64,000 bases of DNA from Ceratopteris richardii (Eukaryota > Streptophyta > Polypodiopsida > Polypodiales > Pteridaceae), in contig CM035428.1 of NCBI GenBank assembly GCA_020310875.1, forward strand, positions 109,273,245 through 109,337,244. The letters run 5' to 3'. The position numbers and the translations under genes are program-made. Each line of letters begins with the position of its first letter. Position 1 is the stretch's first letter. Under the pieces are notes generated by a model. That model did not search any database and had not been told where the DNA came from. It saw nothing but the letters and a program-made list of their open reading frames with translations. This document shows positions 1 through 9,786 of the stretch, piece after piece.

Positions 1-3000
1 AGCTTTAGTCAAAGCATCTGCAACATTATCTCGAGTGTGAACCTTCTCAAGAATAATGCTCTCAGTGGCTAAGCAATCCCTAATGAAGTGATATCTCACC
101 TCAATGTGCTTGGTCTTTGCATGATAGACCGGATTCTTAGCCAAAGCCATGGCACTCTGACTATCACTGAACAAGTGAGGTACATGCTGAGGTAAACCCA
201 TATCACAAGCAAGACGAGAAAGCCACAATGCTTCCTTACATGCCTCACTTGCTGCAACATACTCTGCTTCTGTGGTGGAAATAGCTGTACATTCTTGAAG
301 ACGAGATCTCCACGAGATAGCACCTCCAGCAAGATGAAAAATATACCCTGATGTAGACTTACGATTGTCTACACAACCAGCATAGTCAGAATCTGTGTAA
401 CCAATAATGGATGCTTTCCCTCTACCTAAGCATAAACACTTGTCCTTAGTGCCACTCAGATATCTCAAAATCATTTTGACCGCTTCCCAATGTTTCTTGC
501 AAGGATTAGACCTGCTCACAACTCCCATTGCAAATGCAATGTCTGGTCTCGTAGCTACCATAGCATACATGAGACTACCAACAGCAGACTGATAGGGAAT
601 TTTGGTCATGAATTCCTTTTCCTCATCTGATTTGGGGCAGTCATCCTTGCTCAATTTCACATATGTGGGTAAAGGTGTACTAAATGCCTTTCCACCCTCC
701 ATATTGAATCGGTGAAGTACTTTGGATATGTACTCACTTTGAGACAAGTATATGCATCTTTTACTCCTATCACGAGTAATGCGCATGCCAAGAATATGTT
801 TGGCATCCCCCAAATCCTTCATATCAAATGTCTGACTCAACTTCTTTTTGAGAAGTGACAAATCATAAGAAGACTTCCGAGCAATCAACATATCATCAAC
901 ATAAAGTATCAAGCATATCAAGCTGCCATCAGAACATCTCTTTGTGTAGAGACAATGATCCTCATTGCTCCGAGAATAGCCTTGGGACTTGATAAAAGCA
1001 TCAAACTTTTGGTACCATTGTCTAGGAGACTGTTTAAGTCCATACAAGCTCTTCTTGAGCTTACAAACTAGACTTTCCTTGCCAGGAACTACATAACCCT
1101 CTGGTTGTTCCATATAGATCTCATCTGTAAGATCTCCATGCAAGAAAGCTGTTTTCACATCCATTTGGACTAGCTCTAAGTCCTCCATTGCAACGAATCC
1201 AAGCAACATGCACAAAGTAGTCATCTTGACCACTAGAGAGAAGATTTCCTCAATATCAACACCATGTTGTTGCTTAAAACCCTTTGCAACAAGTCGTGCT
1301 TTATATTTTGGAGAAGCACTATCTGATGTGAATTTCAGCTTATATACCCATTTACATGGTAAAGCTTTTCTGCCCTTTGGCAAAGGTACTAAGTCCCAAG
1401 TACCATTCTTGTGAATAGAATCCAACTCACTCTTCATGGCACGCTCCCACTTGACATGATCCTCTGTCTGCATAGCCTCTTTGTAGCAAGAAGGCTCACC
1501 GGCATCTGTTAGCATAACAAAATCTAAACCTGGAACATATCTATCAGGTGGATATGAGACACATGTAGAACGTCTCAATGGTTGCTGAAGAGGAACATGT
1601 GCAGACTGATCTGAATGGACATTCTCTTGAACATGCCTATGTGTAGCATTTTTATGCATGCTAATCGGAGGACTACTATCCTCAAACACCACTCTTCTCA
1701 CTTCAACCTCCTTAATGGGCTGTTTATGCATCTTCGACTCATTAAAAATGACATCACTACTTCTGATCACTGACCGTGTTTCAGGATCCCATAAGCGATA
1801 TCCAAATTGTCCTTCTCGACTATATCCAAGAAAAATGCATTTCTTTGACTTATGGTCCAACTTTTGTCTAAGATTCTTGGGTATATGAACATATGCTTCA
1901 CACCCAAAAACTCGAAGATGATCATAATATGGTGGTTTCCCTGTCCATAACTCTTGTGCCACTTTCAAACCTTTGGCAGTACTAGGTGAAAGGTTAATCA
2001 CATGAAATGCAGTCAATACTGCTTCTGCCCAAAAACCTTGTGAGAGGTTTGCATGATGCAACATAGAGACTACTCTATCTTGAATAGTTCTATTCATCCT
2101 CTCAGCGACACCATTCTGTACTGGGGTATAAGGAGCTGTAAACTCTCTACGAATCCCTCTAGACTGACAGAAAAGGCTGAATTCACGTGAGGTATACTCA
2201 CCCCCATTATCTGAACGTAAAGCCTTAAGCTTAGTTCCTTTTTCAGTCTCAACTGAAGCAAGCCATTTTCTGAAAGTAGGGAATACATCATCCTTTGATT
2301 TGATAGGATATACCCAAACTTTTCTAGTAGCATCATCTATGAAAGTGACAAAGTAAAGAGAACCACCTAAGGACCTAGTGGGCATAGGACCACACACATC
2401 TGTATGAACGAGATCTAAAGGCTGAATTGAAGAGTCAATGTGCATTCTATGCACATTTCTGGTTTGCTTTCCATATTGATAATGCTCACAAAATGAAAAA
2501 TCAGAGAAAGATAACACAGGTAAGTAGCCAGAACGAGAAAGATTTTCCATTCCACTACGAGATATATGGCCCAAACGACCATGCCAAATACAAGCCATAG
2601 GTTGTTCAGTAACAGCTAACAAGTGTTCTTTCTGTGATACAAATAAAGGATAAAGTGAGCCAACTTTGCTTCCTTTTGCAATAGCCATATTGCCCTTTGA
2701 TATATGAAAGGACTGAGCATAGAAGACCACCTTGTAACCAAGGTCATCAAGTTGACCAACTGACATCAAATTGCGTGATAACTGAGGTACATGGCGTACA
2801 TTATGCATAGTAAATTTTGAACCATCAATGAACTGCAGAACCACATCTCCAATCCCCACAACATCACACTGGTAAGAGTCACCAAGTCTCACGGTACCAA
2901 GAGACTTTGCTGCATAATTAGAGAACCATTCTCTATGTGGTGTCACATGGAAAGAAGCACCAGAATCTAGTAGCCAGGTGTGGGAAAGAGAATCAGCCAT

Positions 3001-3205
3001 AAGTGCCTCAGATGGCACAGTACTATCAAGTGTCAACACATCAGCATCATCAGAAATAGCATTAATTTCTTCAATCTTCACAGTCGAAGTAAATGGTGCA
3101 GGTAACTGTTTAACATGCCCATCAACATTCTGTCCTTTACCTTTAACATTCTTTAATGCATAACAGTCTTTCTTCATGTGTCCTTTCTTATGACAAAAAA
3201 TGGCA
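1..3205 (-). CDS. Copia pol polyprotein, open to the window edge (partial)
   Basis: One uninterrupted minus-strand frame (codons starting at positions divisible by 3) runs from the zinc-knuckle end through to base 1. It has no stop in the window, so it looks intact. In order it encodes the second half of the gag knuckle, an aspartic protease with WLLDSGASFHVT (DSGA near 2967-2956), the GAG-pre-integrase segment, and an integrase core with RSDNGGEY (about 2215) and NGVAERMNR (about 2100). Then come the RVT_2 reverse transcriptase with LYVDDM (near 908-897) and the RNase H tail with the AKTKHIEVRYHF motif near 100. The family polyprotein makes new element copies in cytoplasmic particles and inserts them in the nucleus. 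Gag upstream is broken by a one-base insertion in a T run and a TGA, so this copy could supply Pol only through some other start. Confidence 0.9.
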
Positions 3206-3213
3206 TTCGATAT

Positions 3214-3401
3214 TGTTGGGATGTAAGGGTCATGTGACCTTACCCCCATATTCATATATATACATCATATATAGAGCATTGCCTCAAGAGAGTTCATTAT
3301 GTGGGTTTCGAGGCTCCCACACATATCCGCGCATCGTTCCTCTCTTCTCTCTCCCTCCACCTCCTCCTTCCTCCTCTTGTTCAGCACACCGAAGCCCTTC
3401 A
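3214..3401 (+). repeat. 5' LTR of non-autonomous copia
   Basis: A 188-bp direct repeat nearly identical to 6989-7177, with TG and CA ends. It has an AT-rich TATATATACATCATATATAG block near 3255-3275 that could supply the TATA element, followed by a CT-rich stretch typical of a plant transcription start region. Confidence 0.95.
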
Positions 3402-3402
3402 T

Positions 3403-3414
3403 TGGTATCAGAGC
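3403..3414 (+). other. Primer binding site, tRNA-iMet type
   Basis: TGGTATCAGAGC starts one base after the 5' LTR. It matches the complement of the 3' end of plant initiator methionine tRNA, the usual copia primer. Confidence 0.9.
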
Positions 3415-5131
3415 ATGTTGAAGGCTGGTGTGCAAGAAGCTTCAATGGAAGCTTAGGTGAGAAGAGGAGAAAGTGCAGGTCGGCATCTCTTGACAATTGT
3501 TCAGTATTTCGGTCATAACGCGAGTTAGGAAGCTCGGATTGATGCATTTTAAAGTTCTGTGCGTAGCTAACACAGAGAGCTACAACTTCGCAGAAGGGCG
3601 CAGAACCTGTTTCGGACTTCTAAAGTGCCGAAAATTCGAAAAACGCAGAGAATTGTAGAAGACGAATCTACATTGAGTAGGACAGCAGGTCGGTTTTTTT
3701 GTCATAACTTGAGTTCTACAGCTCGGAATGCGATGATTCAACTTGCTGCTCGTAGCTTGGAAAGATAGCTACAACTTTGTAGAAGAACTCAGATACAGAT
3801 TCTGAGTTTTAGATTGCCGAAAGTGCAGAATACAGAGCAGTACTATTGCAAGTGAAAGTGAAATTGACAGCAGGTGCTTGTTTTGAACATATCTTGAGCT
3901 ACGCACCTCCGATTGAGGTGTTCTTATGTCGTTACGTAGCCAAGAGTTAGATCTTGAAGTTTGCTGAAGACCAAAAGTTTAGATTCAGAGGTTATCACCA
4001 CTGAAACAGCAAAACACAGAGCAGCAGATTTTTATCAAACGAACCCTAATTGCACTTGGAGGTTGAATTTGCTTTGGAACTTCTTCGAGAGAGAATTTAT
4101 GGTGTGCAAGCTCTTATTTTCAGAGCTTCAAAGCATTGTACATGTATGATCATTGTGGTAGCTCCTCCATATGAGAGTAGAGCATGATCTTGTCATGTGT
4201 TTGGCATGTAAGATGACATTGTGGTATACTCTTCTTTGAGGTTTATGTCATCATGAGTTCGATCATGGATGTATAGTGGCATTGTGGTCTATATCTTGCT
4301 TATGCCACTTGGTTATGGATTTAGTTACCAGTTGCACACAATTTTGTGAGAGTTGATTTTGGATCTTGTTTGGTACTTGTATCTTTGTTTTCTTTGCAGG
4401 TACGTGATCCAGATTGGAGCCTCAATTACACATTCGTTTGTCACTATTATTAGCATTTGGTCATTGACTGATATATATTTGCCAGTGTGATTCTTGGCAT
4501 ATGTGGATGGTGATTCCCACATGGTTATTTTGGTTCTAGAGTCCATTTTATAGAGGAGATGCTGCCGAAATTTTATCGGCTTTTATGCTAGAAGAGAGCT
4601 CTAGTGGATCTTGAAGCTTGTGCGATAGCTTTGGATCATTGTTTATCTCCATTCACTTGGACTTGGTCACATGTTGTTTGTGATAGGTTGGACCATCTTG
4701 CAAGATTTATTCTTGAGTGGGAGTTGTATTTCCATTGTATTGGCGTGTATTGCCATTAGTTTTTTGGCACATGTAGTTGCCATTATCTTCTTGATTTATA
4801 TCAGTGACAGGTGGTGACAAATTATTCATTGTTCTTTGGTGATTGGTTATCTTGTTTGATTGCTCAATTTTTAGGGGATACTCTGTTGAATTTTTCCCAG
4901 GATTCTTTCACATCTATTTGGTCCCTTTGGAGACTTGGTGAGCAGGCTTATGCTCATGGTTTTATATGCATGCTAGATGCATGGTTATGTGACAGGTGGT
5001 TCACATAGTTTCTTCTCCATCGAGACATTTGTGATATGACTTATGCATATGGATATGCAGGTGTGATCCTATTTAGGATAGAGTATTGTTTCTAGTCTCT
5101 TGTTATATTGCTAGTCTATTGGATTGCCAGC
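3415..5131 (+). other. Long untranslated leader of the non-autonomous copia
   Basis: About 1.7 kb without a convincing coding frame, between the primer site and the gag-like ORF. It contains imperfect repeated blocks of the form 'cgagttaggaagctcgg ... gtagctaacacagagagctacaact', seen near 3520-3600 and again near 3705-3800 and 3895-3960 with sequence drift. A packaging or dimerisation signal would be expected here, but none can be pointed to. Confidence 0.6.
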
Positions 5132-6880
5132 ATGGTGTCTTCTCGATTTGATGGCACTGACTTTCCGAGATGGAAAGCTCAGATGTGGCATACATTGGTT
5201 CGTGCAGGGTTACACATGTATGTGCATAGAGATGCACAGAGGCCTCGTGACATGCCCGATCATGTATGGATGGATATGGATGCATTGGCCAGCTCCACTA
5301 TCCGATTACAGCTTGTGGATTCTATATATGAGTCTGTTATGTATGAGGAGACGAGTAGTGCATTATGGCAGAGACTACATGATATGTATGCGAGTCCATT
5401 GACTCATGTGAGACATAGATCACATCGACAACTTCGATGTTGGCATTGTGGTCGTGAGGGCCATATTCGACGACGTTGCTTCAGGCGGATGCGACGACGA
5501 CATCAGAGACATGCACGTGATGCAGGTCAGGTAGTGGTTTCAGGAGATTCTATGGTAGTTGATTATGCTGGTGATGGTGATATCACTTTCTCCTATGGTT
5601 CATCTCATGATTCCTCTTGTTCATTGGATAGCACACATATGGCTTGGTTGCTTGATGCATTAGCCACTTTTCATGTTACTTCACATCGTGAGTGGTTTTG
5701 TCGATTCTCAGGTGAGAGTCGTGGATGTGTGCACATGCCTGATGGTACGACATATGATATTGAGGGTGCAGGAGATGTATGCATTATGCTACCTAGTGGA
5801 GCATCACTTATGCTTAGACATGTACGTTATGTGCCTTCATTCCCTATGAGCTTGATTTCAGTTAGCCAGTTACAGGAGAGCAGATGTTATGCATTCCTTG
5901 GTGAGCATCATTTTCAGTTGCGGTTGGGACAGCTTATGCTTGTCAGAGGTGCCAGGGTTGGGCACAAGTATCCACTGCAGGTACTTCATGTGAGAGACAG
6001 TCTCGTCTCAGTGGGAGTTCAGCCTTATGTGCGATATGAGACTCGTCATGTCTCATTTTGTCGATCTATAGATAGGTCTATGGACATTCTTGATGCACAT
6101 GTATGGCATGATTTAGATGCTCAGATGGATGCACATGTAGAGCATGTTTTGGATGCTCATGATACTTATGTAGAGCATGGTTTGGTTGATCATATGGATG
6201 CTCTTATGGAGCACACTTTGGATGATCATTTGGATGCTTTAGAGCATGATATGGATGCTCATATAGAGCATTGTGATGATACTCACTTAGAGTTAGATCA
6301 TCAGTTTGACCTTGGTATTGATGTTGTGCAGTTAGCTCATGTGGAGCATGATCATACACTTGGTGTGATAGAGCAGGATTGCTCTCATGGTATACAGTGT
6401 ATGGTAGAGCATATTAGCTCTCATGATGCACAGCTAGATACATCCTTGGTTGTGAGCATGGCTGATTTATATGTTGAGGAGTCAGCAGTTATGCAGTCAT
6501 TCTTTGATTCGCTCATGCCAGATGTTGACACAGATATTTCAGGACATGTTGGTCTTGATGATGGTGCTTTGGATGCCTTGGATACAGGCATGGCTGGCAT
6601 ACTTAGGCTGGCCAGGATAGCACAGGTTTCGTCAGCATTCGGGAGTCTGATGTACGAGTTATTATGCTCGAGACCAGACATTGCAGTTGCTATTGGAGCA
6701 TTTGCACTTGGAGTTGTTAGTCGTTTGATGATTGGCACAGGCATAGAGCGAGTGGGAGCTTTGCAGGAACTTCATGAGTTCTTGCATCAATCAGATATGA
6801 GCTCGACTCTTATTGATATGAGTCTAGAGCAGTTTGAGGTGCATGGATACACCTTGTTTGAGGCAGTTGGTGTAGGCTGA
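5132..6880 (+). CDS. Gag-protease-like protein of the non-autonomous copia, with RT remnant
   Basis: The start is taken as the ATG at 5132, giving MVSSRFDGTDFPRWKAQM, a normal copia Gag N-terminus. The 582-residue frame has no stop. Residues 103-116 form a CX2CX4HX4C zinc knuckle (CWHCGREGHIRRRC). Residues 172-183 (WLLDALATFHVT) align with the copia protease WLLDSGATFHVT, but Asp-Ser-Gly has become Asp-Ala-Leu, so the active site is probably dead. The FPMSLISVSQL motif that ends the protease region follows. About 110 residues (317-430) then form a His/Asp-rich degenerate repeat. Near residues 500-535 there is a remnant of the RT C-terminus (GSLMYELLCSRPDIAVAIG). Integrase and the RT catalytic core are absent. 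It is probably a particle-forming protein acting in trans with an autonomous relative. Confidence 0.85.
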   Translation: MVSSRFDGTDFPRWKAQMWHTLVRAGLHMYVHRDAQRPRDMPDHVWMDMDALASSTIRLQLVDSIYESVMYEETSSALWQRLHDMYASPLTHVRHRSHRQLRCWHCGREGHIRRRCFRRMRRRHQRHARDAGQVVVSGDSMVVDYAGDGDITFSYGSSHDSSCSLDSTHMAWLLDALATFHVTSHREWFCRFSGESRGCVHMPDGTTYDIEGAGDVCIMLPSGASLMLRHVRYVPSFPMSLISVSQLQESRCYAFLGEHHFQLRLGQLMLVRGARVGHKYPLQVLHVRDSLVSVGVQPYVRYETRHVSFCRSIDRSMDILDAHVWHDLDAQMDAHVEHVLDAHDTYVEHGLVDHMDALMEHTLDDHLDALEHDMDAHIEHCDDTHLELDHQFDLGIDVVQLAHVEHDHTLGVIEQDCSHGIQCMVEHISSHDAQLDTSLVVSMADLYVEESAVMQSFFDSLMPDVDTDISGHVGLDDGALDALDTGMAGILRLARIAQVSSAFGSLMYELLCSRPDIAVAIGAFALGVVSRLMIGTGIERVGALQELHEFLHQSDMSSTLIDMSLEQFEVHGYTLFEAVGVG

Positions 6881-6977
6881 TCTGGTATGGGTAGAGATCC
6901 GGACTCTTCCTGTACATTATTGTATAGTCCTACATCATTCCTTGTATATGTTACCACTTATGGTCACATTGACCCTT

Positions 6978-6988
6978 AAGTGCGAGAT
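6978..6988 (+). other. Polypurine tract of the non-autonomous copia
   Basis: AAGTGCGAGAT lies directly before the 3' LTR. It matches the usual copia form AAGTGGGAGAT apart from one C. Confidence 0.7.
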
Positions 6989-7177
6989 TGTTGGGGATGT
7001 AAGGGTCATGTGACCTTACCCCCATATTCATATATATACATCATATATAGAGCATTGCCTCAAGAGAGTTCATTATGTGGGTTTCGAGGCTCCCACACAT
7101 ATCCGCGCGTCGTTCCTCTCTTCTCTCTCCCTCCACCTCCTCCTTCCTCCTCTTGTTCGGCACACCGAAGCCCTTCA
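6989..7177 (+). repeat. 3' LTR of non-autonomous copia
   Basis: A 189-bp copy of 3214-3401, followed by the target duplication GATAT at 7178-7182. Confidence 0.95.
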
Positions 7178-7408
7178 GATATCCCTCTTCCTTGGTTTAC
7201 TTCTACTCTTATTCCGTTGACCATTCTTTTCCTTGTTCTTGCTCCTGCCACGTTGTTGATTCTTTCCTTGGTAAGAATCACGAACATTATATGCATCTCC
7301 ACTCTGAGTGCCAACCATAGATTTTCAACGGATCTCCTCACTCAAGAGTGCTCCACATATCTCATCATAGACAAGTTTACCGCCAGGTGCACTGTTGCTA
7401 ATAGCTGT
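7178..7408 (-). pseudogene. Copia gag C-terminal segment of the outer element, broken
   Basis: Read on the minus strand, this encodes the end of a copia Gag. It has a GALLSEEIR segment, a KSMV block and a basic, Gln/Arg/Lys-rich linker, leading directly into the zinc knuckle CHFCHKKGHMKKDC that resumes at 3209. A TGA stands where Arg (CGA) is expected in EEIR-R-KSM. The knuckle has six T where five would keep the frame. The missing gag N-terminus should lie next to 7408, but on the far side of the gypsy insertion there is only copia leader. About 0.7 kb or more of gag has therefore been lost at the 23944 junction. Confidence 0.8.
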
Positions 7409-8304
7409 TGTTGCAGAGCTAAAGAAAGCACAAGGCAGAGAAAAAGACGGGCCCCAAATTTTTCCGATTTGGACATCATATCTTTGTATCATAACCACTC
7501 TTGTAATATATTTACCATTGTAAATGCACTAGAGGAGTCCTCTAGATGCATCTTCACAGAAGATTAGAAGCTTACCCATGTAAAATAGTAGGAAATTAGT
7601 CTTTTTAGTGAATAAAGTGTCGGTCTCTTGTGTGAAAGGACCATTTTTAGGGCACAAGTATATAAGTCAATTTCTGACTCTTTGTAAAGGACTTTTTGCC
7701 ATTGTGAGAATAGAGAGCACAGAAATTCGAATTTGTGTCTTCTTCACTCTGTATCTTCTTCTCTGTGAGCTTGTATGCATGTGTATTTCTTGGAAAGAGT
7801 GTTAGGAAGTGTTGCCTATCCATGAAAGTGTTTGTTTGCTGTAGTTAAGGTGTGTGCAAAGTGTAGGAAGTGTTGAAGTGTAGGAAGGTTTTCCCGCGAC
7901 TCAGTATTTTGCTCATAACTTGAAGTAGGAGTGTCAGAATTGAGTGAAACCACTGCCAATGGATGAGTCTTCTCGAGAGCTTCGAAACGCATATGCTATT
8001 TGCTATGTTTGGAGTTCGGAGCTGAGAGAAAAGTCCAAAATACTGACAGCTATTGCACCAAGTATCGTGACACCATGACCAATAGTTGAAGCTTGTTTGA
8101 ATTAGTCTTTGCCTTGATTACACTCTTTGAGTAGTTCATTTGCATTGATCATCACTTGATTGCATGTCCTCATACACTCGGCTAGGTTTATATACTCATC
8201 GGATTGATATTTAAAAGCGTGAATCCCCACTATATGCACTTGAGGGGGATTGAGGTATAGTCTCTTTCTCCACAAGTCCCTAAGTTGGTACTTAGGTCAA
8301 CACA
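7409..8304 (+). repeat. 5' LTR of the giant gypsy element
   Basis: Starts TGTTGCAGAGC and ends near AACACA, 5 bp before the primer site, giving about 896 bp. The first 350 bp are repeated at 23595-23943. The 5' copy has about 55 extra bases (near 7590-7645) between 'cccatgtaaa' and 'ccatttttaggg'. A TATA-like AGTATATAAG lies near 7658. GCTGT at 7404-7408 would be the left target duplication, but it cannot be confirmed on the right. Confidence 0.85.
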
Positions 8305-8309
8305 CTTTT

Positions 8310-8327
8310 TGGCGCCGTTGCCGGGGA
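8310..8327 (+). other. Primer binding site, tRNA-Asp
   Basis: TGGCGCCGTTGCCGGGGA complements the 3' end of plant tRNA-Asp (CCCCGGCAACGGCGCCA), a primer used by Athila and Tat-type gypsy elements. Confidence 0.9.
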
Positions 8328-8957
8328 GTGTCGAATCAAACCGAGGCATTCGTGTGATGGTAAGTAGCTTTTTGCATTGAAGCAAGAGGAGGAGTGGTGA
8401 TTTTCTCTTCTTTGGTAAGTCATTTTTAGCCGCACTTGCTACTTCTCATTCTTGGAGTGTGTGTAGTGAGTTGTTAGTCTAGGAAAGTGAGTGGAATGAG
8501 TAGAGTAGGAGTAGCGAGAGAGTAGATCAAGTAATTAGAGTAGAATTTAGTCTTTGTTCTGTAGAGTTTCCTTTTTGTTAAGTAAGAAAATCCCAAGTAT
8601 AAAAACCAAAAAGAGTCATTTTGTAAGTCACTTGTGTTTCTGAGCAAGTATCGTGGAGCGTGACTGTCGAGTATCGCGTTTGAGCAACAAGGCGATCTGG
8701 GGCTGCACAGAGCAAGGGGGAGTGATAAAGGAGTTGGAATAACCTCCAAGGTGAGCACATTACTGCTGTGTTGTGATCTCTTATCTGTAAATCAAATTTT
8801 TGGAACAAACGATCTATGTCAGGTATCGTTTAGAAGTTGCACGGGTTGAAAAGGTGTGATTTAAATGATACAGAGAGTGAGGAGAGGGTAGAAGAAGTAG
8901 TAGAACAAGGGCATTGAATCAAAACTTAAAGAATCTCTCAAAAATTTGGCAAAGGGT
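8328..8957 (+). other. Gypsy leader, proximal part
   Basis: Non-coding stretch between primer site and repeat array. ATGGTAAGTA near 8358 resembles a splice donor and would allow a spliced leader. Single TATCG-type motifs already appear near 8647 and 8823. Confidence 0.5.
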
Positions 8958-9672
8958 CAAGTATCGCTTTCTCCCGCGGTCGAGTATTGCGATACTTAGC
9001 AAGTATCGTGAATCTCCTGTGGTTGAGTATTGCGATATTTCCCAGGTATCGTGTATTGCGTTTCAAGGATCGCGATACTTAGCAAAGATCGTGTATCGTG
9101 CTGTGACCGATCGCGATACCCAACGTGTATCGTGTATCGTGATCTATCGATCGCGATACTTGAGAAGTATCGTGTATCGTTTGAACCAAATATCGAGTAT
9201 CGTTTTTATCCAAGTATCGTGTATCGTCGCAGGAAGATCGTGATACTTGACAAGTATCGTATATCGTGTGTGCCAAGTATCGTGTATCGTGTCTTTATAG
9301 ATCGCGATACTTGTCACCGATCGTGTATCGTCTTTTTCGAAAGATTGTGTATCGTTTGGTCCAAGTATCGTTTCTCTCGAGTATCGTGATAGTCAAGTAT
9401 CGTATATCGTTTACACAGCGATCGCGATACACATCAAAGATCGTGTATCGTGTGTCAAGTATCATTTTAACCTAGGTATCGTGTATCGTTTCAAGATCGC
9501 GATACTTGTGAAGTATCGTGTATTGTTATAGTTCAAGTATCGTGTATTGTGGGCATCCAGAGATCGTGTATCGTTTGTGATCAAGTATCGTATATCGTTT
9601 GGGATCAAATATCGTGTATCGTTTGGGTCTAAAGATCGTGTATCGTGTACCTTAGCAGTCAAGTATCGTGAC
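8958..9672 (+). repeat. TATCG-rich degenerate tandem array in the gypsy leader
   Basis: About 700 bp built from variants of 'aagtatcgtgtatcgt', alternating with at least six copies of the palindrome-containing 'gatcgcgatac' (near 9068, 9108, 9149, 9300, 9420, 9495). Spacing is irregular, with a clean run of about 24-bp units near 9560-9650. Every unit carries one or more CpG. It ends about 110 bp before the gag start. The short open frames across it follow from the repeat lacking stop triplets in some registers and should not be read as proteins. Confidence 0.9.
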
Positions 9673-9786
9673 TTGAAAACTTCAATTTTAGTCAAATCCC
9701 AGTCAAAACTTTTCTGGAATTTGAGTCCATAGTGAACAGTTCTAGAAGTTAGAGGTTAGCTAGGATCGATCAGAGTTGTGAAGTGG

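Larger units (their letters stand above)
3214..7177 (+). mobile_element. Non-autonomous copia derivative with Gag-protease-like ORF, young insertion
   Basis: The element has LTRs of 188 and 189 bp (3214-3401, 6989-7177) with TGTTGG...TTCA ends. A perfect GATAT target duplication flanks it. A primer site complementary to tRNA-iMet (TGGTATCAGAGC) follows the 5' LTR, and a purine tract precedes the 3' LTR. The LTRs differ by about three changes (an extra G near the start, CGCA/CGCG, TTCAG/TTCGG), so the insertion is recent. Between them lie a 1.7-kb leader and one 583-codon ORF. No integrase or working reverse transcriptase is encoded, so it must use proteins from a related element. It is inserted in the zinc-knuckle region of the outer copia gag, in the opposite orientation. 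Confidence 0.95.

Noticed and set aside
3156-3547. Open frames of 87-120 codons at the start of the non-autonomous copia
   Set aside because: They cross the junction between host copia and LTR and are copied at 6980-7567 with a different ending; no homology.
8914-9732. Several overlapping 60-120 codon frames with repeated YRVSC-type peptides
   Set aside because: They are readings of the TATCG array in multiple frames on both strands; none has a conserved extension.
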